Shown piece by piece: positions 19,538-26,665 of a DNA stretch of 44,321 bases (position 1 is its first letter; each line of letters opens with the position of its first letter). Both the position numbers and the translations under genes were made by a program. Under the pieces are notes generated by a model. The model was given only the letters and a program-made list of their open reading frames with translations. It was not told the origin of the DNA and searched no databases. This stretch comes from Comamonadaceae bacterium. Its GTDB lineage: Bacteria; Pseudomonadota; Gammaproteobacteria; Burkholderiales; Burkholderiaceae_C. The DNA lies in assembly GCA_023259355.1 (NCBI GenBank), contig JAHFQI010000007.1, positions 1 through 44,321 on the forward strand. The letters are read 5' to 3'.

Positions 19538-20635
19538 TCAACGCACCAGGCAACGCTCGACGCCGGCTTCATTCCAGCTGATGCCGCTGCCCGGCACATC
19601 AGGAATGATCGCGTGCCCCGCTTCGATGCGCAAGGGACATTGCAGAACGGGATTGGCCCAATCCACGTACTCCAGCCAGTGGCAGGTGGGCGTCACCGCC
19701 AGCAAATGGGCGCTGACTTCAGGAAAAATGTGGCTGGAGAGCGGCATGCCGGCCGACTCGGCGATGGCCGCCGCCCGCATCCAGCCGGTTACGCCGCCAA
19801 TCTTCATGGCGTCCGGCATGCCGAGGTCAGACGCGCCGGCAGCGACGCCTTTGGCCATGTCCTGGGGTCCCCACCAGTTCTCACCCATCTGGATCGTGAT
19901 GCGGGTCTTGCCGCGGATCTGCGCATGGCCGGCGAAGTCGTCGGCAAGGGTCGGCTCTTCGAGCCAGTACAGCCCCTCGGCGGCGAGCGCCTCGGTGCGC
20001 CGGATCGCTTCGGCCACGGAAAGCGCCTGGTTGTAGTCGGCCATCAGATGGACGCCGTCGCCGATCGAGCGCCTGACGGCGCGCACCACGTCGACATCCG
20101 CTTTCACGTCGGGGTAGCCCAGCCGAAGCTTGACCGCCGAAAACCCCGCAGCGACCAGCTGTTGCGCCTCGACGCCGGCGCGCTCGGGTCCGATCATGCC
20201 CAGGCCACAGCTGTTGTAGGCCGGGATGGGCTTCAACTCGCCGCCGAGCAGCCTCGCCAGTGGCAGGCCCTGCGCCTTGGAGAGCGCATCCCAGGCCGCC
20301 ATGTCGATGCCGGCCATCGCCATGCCTGTCACGCCCTTGGTCCCCAGCAGCCGGAACTGGCGCTGCAGCTTCCGGTCGATCTCAAAAGGCGCAACGACGT
20401 CGCCCTTGATGAGGGGCGCCAGGTTCGCAAGGAGTTGCGTCACCGGCTTGAGCGCCAGCGGCGTGTAGCAAAAGAGGTACGTGGACCCGGTGACGCCCTC
20501 CTCGGTGTCGAGGTCGATCAGCGCCAGCGGCGCCAGGCTGATCGTGCCGCTGCTGGTCTGCAACGGCCGCGGCATGGGCACATTGACCGCGCGCACACGC
20601 AGTTCGCGCACCGTGAGTCGGGGATGAGGGCCCAT
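19538..20635 (-). CDS. Mandelate racemase-like enolase-superfamily enzyme (KxR variant)
   Basis: 365 aa, same length and near-colinear with Pseudomonas putida mandelate racemase (compared from memory): RAVNVP, GIDMAAWDAL, PDAMKIGGVTGW, SAHLLA, HWLE. The N-terminal capping domain and (beta/alpha)7-beta barrel are complete. Metal ligands Asp200, Glu226, Glu252 and catalytic Lys169, Asp275, His302 and Glu322 are all present, but the S-specific base (Lys166 in MdlA) is Arg171 in AVKLRLGYP. It should enolise a 2-hydroxy acid; racemase, one-base epimerase or dehydratase activity is open. Start ATG 20635 (MGPHPRL) has GGAAG upstream. It follows a VOC gene by 61 bp on the same strand; the two are probably cotranscribed. 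Confidence 0.85.
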   Translation of the reverse strand: MGPHPRLTVRELRVRAVNVPMPRPLQTSSGTISLAPLALIDLDTEEGVTGSTYLFCYTPLALKPVTQLLANLAPLIKGDVVAPFEIDRKLQRQFRLLGTKGVTGMAMAGIDMAAWDALSKAQGLPLARLLGGELKPIPAYNSCGLGMIGPERAGVEAQQLVAAGFSAVKLRLGYPDVKADVDVVRAVRRSIGDGVHLMADYNQALSVAEAIRRTEALAAEGLYWLEEPTLADDFAGHAQIRGKTRITIQMGENWWGPQDMAKGVAAGASDLGMPDAMKIGGVTGWMRAAAIAESAGMPLSSHIFPEVSAHLLAVTPTCHWLEYVDWANPVLQCPLRIEAGHAIIPDVPGSGISWNEAGVERCLVR

Positions 20636-20696
20636 GGATGTCTTCCTTCCTGCGCACGCGGCGCGTTGAGGTCGAAACACTGTTGCCCGGCGTCGA

Positions 20697-21119
20697 TCAG
20701 CCGGGTGACTCGAACTGCGGGTTGAAGGCGATTTCCCACAAATGCCCGTCCGGGTCCTGAAAATAGCCCGCGTACCCACCCCAGAACGTGGTCTGGGCCG
20801 GCTTGACCACGCCAGCACCGGCCCGCGCGGCCAGGTTCATGACCTCGTCCACCTCGGCCGTGGACGAGACGTTGTGGCCGATGGCGAACTCGGTCGCGCT
20901 GGGTGCGTCCAAAGGCAAACCCGAATCGGCGGCCAGGCTACGGCGCGGCCAGAGAGCCAGCTTCAGCCCGTTCTGCAGATCGAAGAAAGCCACCGCGCCG
21001 TTCTCGAACTCGGTGCCGACAATTCCTTCTGTTGAAAAACCAAGGCCGTCGCGGTAGAAGACGACGGATCTGGCAAGGTCTTGAACCCCGAGGGTGAGCA
21101 GCGTGATGCGTGGCTTCAT
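20697..21119 (-). CDS. VOC-family (glyoxalase/bleomycin-resistance fold) protein
   Basis: 140 aa from ATG 21119 (MKPRITLLTLGVQDLARS). Two VOC modules: the first has VVFYRDGLGF and GAVAFFDLQNGLKLALW, the second FWGGYAGYFQDPDGHLWEIAFNP, a typical C-terminal signature with the metal Glu in WEIAF. The family covers isomerases, glutathione transferases and dioxygenases, so no substrate is assigned. It is immediately upstream of the mandelate racemase-like gene, hinting at a shared hydroxy-acid pathway. A longer in-frame start (21269) would add an unconserved Arg-rich stretch and was rejected. Confidence 0.8.
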   Translation of the reverse strand: MKPRITLLTLGVQDLARSVVFYRDGLGFSTEGIVGTEFENGAVAFFDLQNGLKLALWPRRSLAADSGLPLDAPSATEFAIGHNVSSTAEVDEVMNLAARAGAGVVKPAQTTFWGGYAGYFQDPDGHLWEIAFNPQFESPG

Positions 21120-21214
21120 GAAGGGCTCTCTTTCAGCAAACGTCGGCCTCGCTTGAATCCAGCACGGTGCCGGCCTGTGATCGGGAAGGCGCGCTCCGTG
21201 AAATATAGCGCGCA

Positions 21215-21276
21215 CAGCGCCAACGTGAAAATTGCGCTGGCACAGACCAGGGAATGTGCGTTGGCGCACAGACCAG
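21215..21276. repeat. Cluster of short repeats in a divergent intergenic region
   Basis: CAGCGC-N13-GCGCTG (21215-21239), the perfect inverted repeat TGTGCG-TTGG-CGCACA (21255-21270) and the direct repeat CACAGACCAG (21241-21250 and 21267-21276) overlap in about 60 bp between the VOC and DUF3185 genes. They may be operator sites; nothing identifies the binder. Confidence 0.35.
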
Positions 21277-21349
21277 ACAAGCCATTTCGTCTACCGTATG
21301 CCGTATCTGTGCAAGCCATTCCGATCAGATTTTCAGCAGAAAGACAGCA

Positions 21350-21565
21350 ATGAACGCCACAAAATTCATCGGCATCATCCTGATCGCGGCCGGTTGCCTC
21401 GGCCTGGCGTACGGTGGTTTCAGCTACACGAAGGAAACCACCGGCATGAAGCTGGGACCGATCGAACTCAAGGTCGAGGAAAAGCAGCGGGTCAACGTCC
21501 CGGTGATTGTCAGCGCCGGGGCCATCGTGGCGGGCGTGTTGCTGCTGGTCGTCGGCCGAAAGTGA
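21350..21565 (+). CDS. Small two-helix membrane protein, DUF3185-like
   Basis: 71 aa from ATG 21350 (MNATKFIGIILIAAGCLGLAY). Hydrophobic helices at about 5-24 and 50-67 flank a short polar loop (SYTKETTGMKLGPIELKVEEKQRVN), ending GRK. This is the layout of DUF3185 inner-membrane proteins, whose function is unknown. An in-frame start at 21254 would add a segment without homology; the chosen start has AGAAAG upstream. It is convergent with the AI-2E permease (28-bp gap). Confidence 0.75.
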   Translation: MNATKFIGIILIAAGCLGLAYGGFSYTKETTGMKLGPIELKVEEKQRVNVPVIVSAGAIVAGVLLLVVGRK

Positions 21566-21593
21566 TACGGGGCGGATGAGCGGCCGCCCGCAG

Positions 21594-22778
21594 TCAGTCC
21601 CCGAGAAATTCACCCACCGGCTTGAGATCGTCAACCCGGTCGCACACGGTCTTGATAATCACCAGGATCGGCACCCCGAGCAGCAGGCCCCACAAACCCC
21701 AGAGCCAGCCCCAGGCCAGCACGCCGACGAAGATGGCCACTGGATTCATCTTGTTGGCACGGCTTGCCAGCCAGGGCGTCAGCAGGAAGGCTTCGATGAA
21801 ATGGATGACGAGCGACAGGCCACCCGCCAGCAGCGCCATGTCCAGCGCGCCGAACTGCATGAAGCCCACCAGCGCTGAACCGGACGCGATGACCATGCTG
21901 CCGATGTAGGGCACCAGATCGAGCACCCCGGCCGCAATGCCCCAGACCGCCGCATGTTCGAGCCCGATTGCCAGGAAACACAACCAGGTGGCCAGTCCCA
22001 CCAGCACGCTGGTGAACAGCTGAACCAGCATGTAGCGCTGGATCTGGTCGTGAATCTGGTTGAGCGCCTGCAGCGTGATTTTCTTGCTGCTCAACGTGGG
22101 ACCGGCCAGTTTGACCAGTTTGCGCCTGAATTTGTCGCCCGAGGCCATCAGGAAAAAGGCAATCAACGCCATCATGCCGAACTGGCTCAGCATGCCCAGA
22201 AGCCCCAGGCCACCGCTCCAGACATAGTCCTTGATGTCAAACTTCGGCCGCTCGATGTGCACCCGCTGCACGTCGCGGCCGACCGGCGCGGCGCGGTTGG
22301 TCTCTTCGGCGGCCTGCTCCAGCTGGGCAGCGGCCTTCTGCACGGTGGCCAGCGTGTTGTCCGGTGCACCCGGCAGGGCGCGAACGGCGGCCCGCAATTT
22401 CTTCGCGGCGGCCGGCAGCGACTCGATCAGCTTGCTCGCATCGTCGCTGAGCGAATACGCGGTCGCACCAGTGCCCGCCAGAATACCCAGGATAAGCAGT
22501 GCCGCGCTCATGGCCCGCGGAATCCGGCGCAACTGCAGCCAGTCCACCACCGGCGACAGCGCATAACTGCACAGCAGCCCGACCATCACGGGAATGAAGA
22601 CCGCACTGGCCCAATGCAGCATGAACACGCTGCCCAGTGTGGCCAGAACCGCCAGCGAAGCGCTTCGCACGTCAACCGGCATCTGCAGCGCCACACAGGC
22701 CGGTTCGGCCGGCGCCGTCGCACCGGCTGCGGTGCCTGTGCCCGTGTCCTCAGGTTGCACCGGGGTAAGTTCTGTCAA
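21594..22778 (-). CDS. AI-2E family (PerM-like) transporter
   Basis: 394 aa. Seven to eight predicted membrane segments after a polar Ala/Pro/Thr-rich N-tail (1-35), a soluble loop at about 110-180, and the conserved C-terminal block VLDLVPYIGSMV, FIEAFLLTPWLASRANKMNPVAIF and LWGLLLGVPILVIIK. The family contains autoinducer-2 exporters and PerM-like permeases; the substrate cannot be read from sequence. The start is TTG at 22778, supported by GAGGAG 6 nt upstream; no ATG fits before the conserved part. Confidence 0.88.
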   Translation of the reverse strand: MTELTPVQPEDTGTGTAAGATAPAEPACVALQMPVDVRSASLAVLATLGSVFMLHWASAVFIPVMVGLLCSYALSPVVDWLQLRRIPRAMSAALLILGILAGTGATAYSLSDDASKLIESLPAAAKKLRAAVRALPGAPDNTLATVQKAAAQLEQAAEETNRAAPVGRDVQRVHIERPKFDIKDYVWSGGLGLLGMLSQFGMMALIAFFLMASGDKFRRKLVKLAGPTLSSKKITLQALNQIHDQIQRYMLVQLFTSVLVGLATWLCFLAIGLEHAAVWGIAAGVLDLVPYIGSMVIASGSALVGFMQFGALDMALLAGGLSLVIHFIEAFLLTPWLASRANKMNPVAIFVGVLAWGWLWGLWGLLLGVPILVIIKTVCDRVDDLKPVGEFLGD

Positions 22779-22836
22779 ATCAGTCTCCTCTGGACGCCGG
22801 CTTGCCCGGTCAAGGACAGGGCCCTGCGGAATCCGC

Positions 22837-22908
22837 TTAACGTAGAAACAGGATCAACAAGATGATGATCAGGAGAGCGCCGCCACCGATATACATAAGA
22901 ATCTCCAT
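22837..22908 (-). CDS. Putative single-span micropeptide (19-23 aa)
   Basis: ATG 22908 to TAA 22837 encodes 23 residues, nearly all a single hydrophobic helix (GGGALLIIILLILFLR after a short head) with a positive C-terminus, a clean membrane-micropeptide profile. An internal ATG at 22896 (MYIGGG) has GGAG 6 nt upstream and may be the true start, giving 19 aa. Codons are not shared with a larger gene: it lies in the gap between the FKBP and AI-2E genes on their strand. Function unknown; I cannot exclude chance. Confidence 0.45.
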   Translation of the reverse strand: MEILMYIGGGALLIIILLILFLR

Positions 22909-22917
22909 CGGGTTGCC

Positions 22918-22934
22918 CACCCTCTGCGAGGGTG
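22918..22934. other. Perfect 7-bp hairpin in the FKBP/AI-2E gap
   Basis: CACCCTC-TGC-GAGGGTG. On the minus strand it lies just before the micropeptide and includes the only purine-rich stretch upstream of its first ATG. No U-run follows, so it is not a classical terminator; it could be a translational hairpin or part of a processing site. Confidence 0.4.
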
Positions 22935-23030
22935 CTTGAACACACGCCAATGGGTTCATTGGAGCCGCCGCCAACGCCGCCGTCTGTGCTCCAGCCCACG
23001 TTGCTGGAAAAGAAGGGCGCCCGCCCCGGC

Positions 23031-23486
23031 TTATTTGCCGTTGATCGCCAGCAGTTCCACTTCGAACAGCAGCGTCGCGTTGGGCGGAATCACGCCACCG
23101 GCGCCGCGTTCGCCGTAGGCAATGGCCGGCGGGCAGGTCAGCCTGGCCTTGCCGCCCACCTTCATGCGCTGGACGCCTTCGGTCCAGCACTTGATGACGC
23201 CGCCGAGCGGAAACTCGATGGCCTCATTGCGCTTGTAGGAGCTGTCGAACTCCTTGCCATCGGGGAAAGTGCCGCGGTAATGCACCTTGACCCGGTCGCT
23301 GGCCGTAGGGCTGGCGCCCGTGCCGTCCTTGAGCGAGCGGTACACCAGGCCCGTGGCAGTGACCACGGCGCCGGCTTCCTTGGCGGCCGCGGCCGTCACG
23401 GCGTTTTGGGCTGACACAAGGGTCGTGGACAAGGACAAAGTCGCCAGCGTGGCGACGAAGGCGGCGTTGCGGAAAGCAAATTTCAT
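23031..23486 (-). CDS. Exported FKBP-type peptidyl-prolyl cis-trans isomerase
   Basis: 151 aa. A signal peptide (1-26; KFAFRNAAF basic head, hydrophobic core, cleavage after LVSA before Gln27) leads to a single FKBP domain (about 45-149) with VKVHYRGTFPDGKEFDSSY, FPLGGVIKCWTEGVQRMKVGG, AYGERGAGG and PPNATLLFEVELL. These include the family's hydrophobic active-site residues. It lacks the N-terminal dimerisation domain of FkpA/Mip, so it is a minimal periplasmic foldase. It is probably monocistronic, or heads a transcript into the micropeptide. Confidence 0.92.
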   Translation of the reverse strand: MKFAFRNAAFVATLATLSLSTTLVSAQNAVTAAAAKEAGAVVTATGLVYRSLKDGTGASPTASDRVKVHYRGTFPDGKEFDSSYKRNEAIEFPLGGVIKCWTEGVQRMKVGGKARLTCPPAIAYGERGAGGVIPPNATLLFEVELLAINGK

Positions 23487-23595
23487 AAAAGATGTCTTTT
23501 CAGTGGATGAAGGCGGTCACGATTGTCGCTGGCGTGGCCCCCAGTTAAGGGTCTGATCCGATCGGCCAGTTTCCCGCTGCTTTCCTACGCGAAAT

Positions 23596-24597
23596 TCAAG
23601 CCGCCACAGGCGCCCATTCCCGCGCCATCGCCCACACCTCCCTCGCCGGCAAGGGTTTCAGGTGATGGTCGCTCCAGATCTGGCGCCAGCGGCGGGCGCC
23701 GCGCAGGCCGTGGCGCAGGCCCAACATGTGGCGTGCGATGGCGGACCAGGGAGTGCCGTCTTCTTCGGCTTCCTGCTCCATGTAGGCCACCATCTGTTCC
23801 TCGACGGCTTCGCGCGTGAGGGTGCCGGGGGCCGCGCCGTAGAAGGCCGCATCCCATTCCGCCATCAGCCACGGGTTGTGGTATGCCTCGCGGCCGATCA
23901 TCACGCCGTCCACATGCTGCAGGTGCTCGGCGATCTGCGCGTTGGTGGTGATGCCGCCGTTCACGCTGATGGTCAGCGCGGGGAAGTCGCGCTTGAGCTG
24001 GTAGGCCAGCTCGTAGCGCAGCGGCGGGATTTCGCGGTTTTCCTTCGGGCTCAGGCCGTCGAGCCAGGCGTTGCGCGCGTGCACGATGAAGACCTTGCAG
24101 CCGGCGTCGCTGACCTGCCCCACGAAGTCGCGCACGAAGGCGTAGCTCTCGATCCTGTCCACGCCGATGCGGTGCTTCACCGTGACGGGCACGTTCACCG
24201 CGTCCATCATGGCCTTCACGCCGTCGGCCACCAGCGCGGGCTCGTTCATCAGGCAGGCGCCGAACGCGCCACGCTGCACGCGCACGCTGGGGCAACCGCA
24301 GTTCAGGTTGATTTCGTCGTAACCCCACTCCTGCCCGCGTTTGGCGGCCAGGGCCAGGTCGGCCGGCTCGCTGCCGCCGAGCTGCAGTGCCACGGGGTGC
24401 TCCTTTTCGTCAAAACGCAGGTGCTGCCGCAAGTCGCCGTGCAGCAGCGCGCCGGTGCTGACCATCTCGGTGTAGAGCAAGGCGTTTTTTGTCAGCAGTC
24501 GGTGGAAGTAGCGGCAGTGTTTGTCGGTCCAGGCCATCATGGGCGCGACGGACATGCGCCAGGGGCTGAAAACGGGGTCTTTGGGGGTGCTGGACAT
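23596..24597 (-). CDS. dusA: tRNA-dihydrouridine(20/20a) synthase DusA
   Basis: 333 aa. FMN-dependent TIM barrel: SVAPMMAWTDKHCRYFHRLL near the N-terminus (15-34), catalytic Cys102 in NLNCGCPS, VKHRIGVD, HARNAWLDGLSPKENREIPPL and INGGI-type phosphate loop (SVNGGI), and GVMIGREAYHNPW, the DusA-specific signature. It reduces U20/U20a in tRNA D-loops with NADPH. The ATG at 24597 begins MSSTPKDPVFSPW. Transcribed divergently from the second GntR gene. Confidence 0.95.
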   Translation of the reverse strand: MSSTPKDPVFSPWRMSVAPMMAWTDKHCRYFHRLLTKNALLYTEMVSTGALLHGDLRQHLRFDEKEHPVALQLGGSEPADLALAAKRGQEWGYDEINLNCGCPSVRVQRGAFGACLMNEPALVADGVKAMMDAVNVPVTVKHRIGVDRIESYAFVRDFVGQVSDAGCKVFIVHARNAWLDGLSPKENREIPPLRYELAYQLKRDFPALTISVNGGITTNAQIAEHLQHVDGVMIGREAYHNPWLMAEWDAAFYGAAPGTLTREAVEEQMVAYMEQEAEEDGTPWSAIARHMLGLRHGLRGARRWRQIWSDHHLKPLPAREVWAMAREWAPVAA

Positions 24598-24655
24598 GGG
24601 CTGAATTATCCCAGCCTGTCGTGGCGAGCGTGGCCACCGCTACACTGATCGCGGA

Positions 24656-24666
24656 TTGTCCGACAA
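24656..24666. promoter_or_regulatory. FCD-GntR operator, site 1
   Basis: TTGTC-C-GACAA, a perfect palindrome fitting the FadR-subgroup consensus TNGTNNNACNA. It lies 46 bp upstream of the GntR ATG and 10 bp past a TACACT (24641-24646) -10-like element, so autorepression by roadblock is likely. The identical 11-mer recurs at 25563. Confidence 0.75.
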
Positions 24667-24712
24667 CCCTTCGGGTGCCGATCTGCACCGTGTCCGCCTT
24701 ACCCCGCCCACC

Positions 24713-25441
24713 ATGACCCTCGACATCCAGAAGCTCCAGCTCAAGCCCGCCTACCGCGTGATCACCGAAGACCTGCGCCAGCGCATCGTCTCCGGCAGCC
24801 TGAAGCAGGGTGACGCACTGCCCACCGAGACCGACCTGGCCACCCGTTTCGGCGTGCACCGCTCGACCATCCGCGAAGGCTTGCGCCAGCTGGAGCAGGA
24901 CGGGCTGGTGCGGCGCGACGGCAAGCGGCTGATCGTCTCGATGCCACGCCACAGCGATCTGGCATCGAGCGCCGAGCGCTCGCTGCGCCTGCGCAATGTG
25001 AGTCTGCTCGATGTGTTTCAGGTCGCGCTGGTGCTGGAGCCGCTGTGCGCCTCGCTGGCGGCAAGTGTCATCACCGACGAGGAGCTGGAAGGGCTGGACG
25101 GCAACCTGGAGCAGACCGCCGCCATCGTGGCGGCCGGCGGCTCGCCGGTAGACATCGACATCGAATTCCAGTCGCGCGTGGCGCAGGCGACGCGCAACCA
25201 GGCGCTGCTGCTGGCCCGCGCGCCCATCAACCTGCTGATGCACGCGGGTTATGCGGCCATCGCGCCCCAACTCCCGCAGTCGGGCGCGCGCCTGCTGGCG
25301 GCGCACCGCCAGGTGGTCGCCGCCCTGCGCCGCCATGACGCGGAGGCAGCCGAGTCGTGGACGCGCAAACACATGCTCGACTACAAGCGCGGCTGCGAAG
25401 TGGCCGGGCTGGACATGCGCGAGCCGCTGCCGCAGGTCTGA
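24713..25441 (+). CDS. GntR-family regulator, FCD (FadR) subgroup
   Basis: 242 aa from ATG 24713 (MTLDIQKLQLKPAYRVI). Winged helix about 10-80 with FGVHRSTIREGLRQLEQDGLVRRDG. The C-terminal FCD domain (about 95-230) is all-helical: LDVFQVALVLEPLCASLA, DIDIEFQSRVAQAT, LAAHRQVVAALRRHDAEAAESWTRKHM, with the metal-site His and Asp positions. A TTG at 24656 is in frame, but translating from it would place the operator inside the gene, so it was rejected. Site 1 precedes it and site 2 precedes the following operon, so it very probably regulates itself and its neighbours. Confidence 0.87.
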   Translation: MTLDIQKLQLKPAYRVITEDLRQRIVSGSLKQGDALPTETDLATRFGVHRSTIREGLRQLEQDGLVRRDGKRLIVSMPRHSDLASSAERSLRLRNVSLLDVFQVALVLEPLCASLAASVITDEELEGLDGNLEQTAAIVAAGGSPVDIDIEFQSRVAQATRNQALLLARAPINLLMHAGYAAIAPQLPQSGARLLAAHRQVVAALRRHDAEAAESWTRKHMLDYKRGCEVAGLDMREPLPQV

Positions 25442-25562
25442 ACCCCTGATTCAGCGCGGTTCGCGCCCACGCCCTCTCGTTTTTCCGCTCTTCTTGCCTT
25501 CGCCGCGGGGTGGGTGGCTTTTGCCGCGGCCTATGGTTTGCCCTGATGGCCATTCAGTCGAA

Positions 25563-25573
25563 TTGTCCGACAA
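25563..25573. promoter_or_regulatory. FCD-GntR operator, site 2
   Basis: Same TTGTC-C-GACAA as site 1, here extended to a 6-bp arm palindrome (ATTGTC-C-GACAAT, 25562-25574). It ends 9 bp before the ATG of the phosphotransferase, which has no SD, so the operon's mRNA start lies at or near the operator and binding should block transcription. Confidence 0.75.
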
Positions 25574-25582
25574 TCCGGCCAA

Positions 25583-26665
25583 ATGAACGAATCATCCCCA
25601 TTTGACCTCGGGTCCCTTGACCGCTGGCTACAGGACAAGCTTCCGGGCCATGCCGGCCCGATTTCGCTGGAACCGCTGCAGGCCGGCCAGTCAAACCCGA
25701 CCTGGCTGCTGACCAGCCGCAGCCAGCGCTGGGTGATGCGCTGCAAGCCGGCCCCGGTAGCGCAGCTGCTGCCCTCGGCCCATGCCATCGAGCGCGAATT
25801 CCGCGTGATCAGCGCGCTGCACGGCAGCGCCGTGCCGGTGCCGCGCCCCGGCCTGCTGTGCGAGGACGAGTCGGTCATCGGCGTGGCGTTCTACCTGATG
25901 GCGTTCGTGGACGGACGCATCTTCCGTGAAGCGGCCCTGCCCGGCCTGACGCCGGGCGGGCGCGGCGCACTGTATGACGAGGCGAACCGGGTGATCGCGG
26001 CCATCCATGCGCTGGACTGGCGCGCGACGGGCCTCGCGGACCACGGGCGCGCCGGCAACTACTTCGAGCGGCAGATCAAGCGCTGGCGCACGCAGTACCT
26101 GGCGAGCCAGACCACGCCCATCCCGGCGATGGACCGCCTCATGGACTGGCTTCCCGGCCACATCCCCGCGCAGGCGCGGCGCGAGGACGAAGTGGCGCTG
26201 GTGCATGGCGATTTCCGCATCGACAACCTGGTGTTCCATCCCACCGAGCCGCGCGTGCTGGCCGTGCTGGACTGGGAGCTTTCCACGCTGGGCCACCCGC
26301 TGGCCGATCTGGCCTACCACTGCATGGCCTGGCACATCCATCCTGGCGCGCTGCACGGCTTTGCCGGCATTGACCTGATGGCGCTGGGCATCCCCGACGA
26401 GCGCACCTACATCACGCGCTACTGCCAGCGTGCCGGCCGCGACGACACCAACGCCGTGCTGGCGAACTGGCCGTTTTACCTGGCGTTCAACTTCTTCCGC
26501 CTCGCCGCCATCCTGCAGGGCGTGGCCCGGCGTCTGGCGAACGGCATTGCCGCCCACCCGAAGGCCGAAGCCGCCGCGCGAATGGCCGCGCCCATCGCCG
26601 AACGGGGCTGGCAGATCGCTGCATCCTTTTCCCCCACCTCTTTAGCAACAGGAGACACCCCATGA
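25583..26665 (+). CDS. APH/ACAD10-like phosphotransferase
   Basis: 360 aa. Protein-kinase-like fold of the aminoglycoside phosphotransferase family: small lobe with VMRCKPAP and IEREFRVISAL, catalytic loop LVHGDFRIDN (Asp210, Asn215), metal-binding LDWELSTLGHP (Asp230). The sequence is closer to the ACAD10/11 N-terminal kinase and to LvaA-type proteins than to antibiotic-resistance enzymes. Those act on 4-hydroxyacyl-CoAs, phosphorylating the hydroxyl as a step toward beta-oxidation. That substrate here is inference. No acyl-CoA dehydrogenase is adjacent. The stop overlaps the next ATG (26662-26665), so the two genes are coupled. Site 2 for the GntR protein sits just upstream. Confidence 0.85.
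   Translation: MNESSPFDLGSLDRWLQDKLPGHAGPISLEPLQAGQSNPTWLLTSRSQRWVMRCKPAPVAQLLPSAHAIEREFRVISALHGSAVPVPRPGLLCEDESVIGVAFYLMAFVDGRIFREAALPGLTPGGRGALYDEANRVIAAIHALDWRATGLADHGRAGNYFERQIKRWRTQYLASQTTPIPAMDRLMDWLPGHIPAQARREDEVALVHGDFRIDNLVFHPTEPRVLAVLDWELSTLGHPLADLAYHCMAWHIHPGALHGFAGIDLMALGIPDERTYITRYCQRAGRDDTNAVLANWPFYLAFNFFRLAAILQGVARRLANGIAAHPKAEAAARMAAPIAERGWQIAASFSPTSLATGDTP

Noticed and set aside
24656-24712. TTG at 24656 as start of the second GntR gene
   Set aside because: It would put the operator inside the coding region and add 19 unconserved residues; ATG 24713 fits the family N-terminus better.
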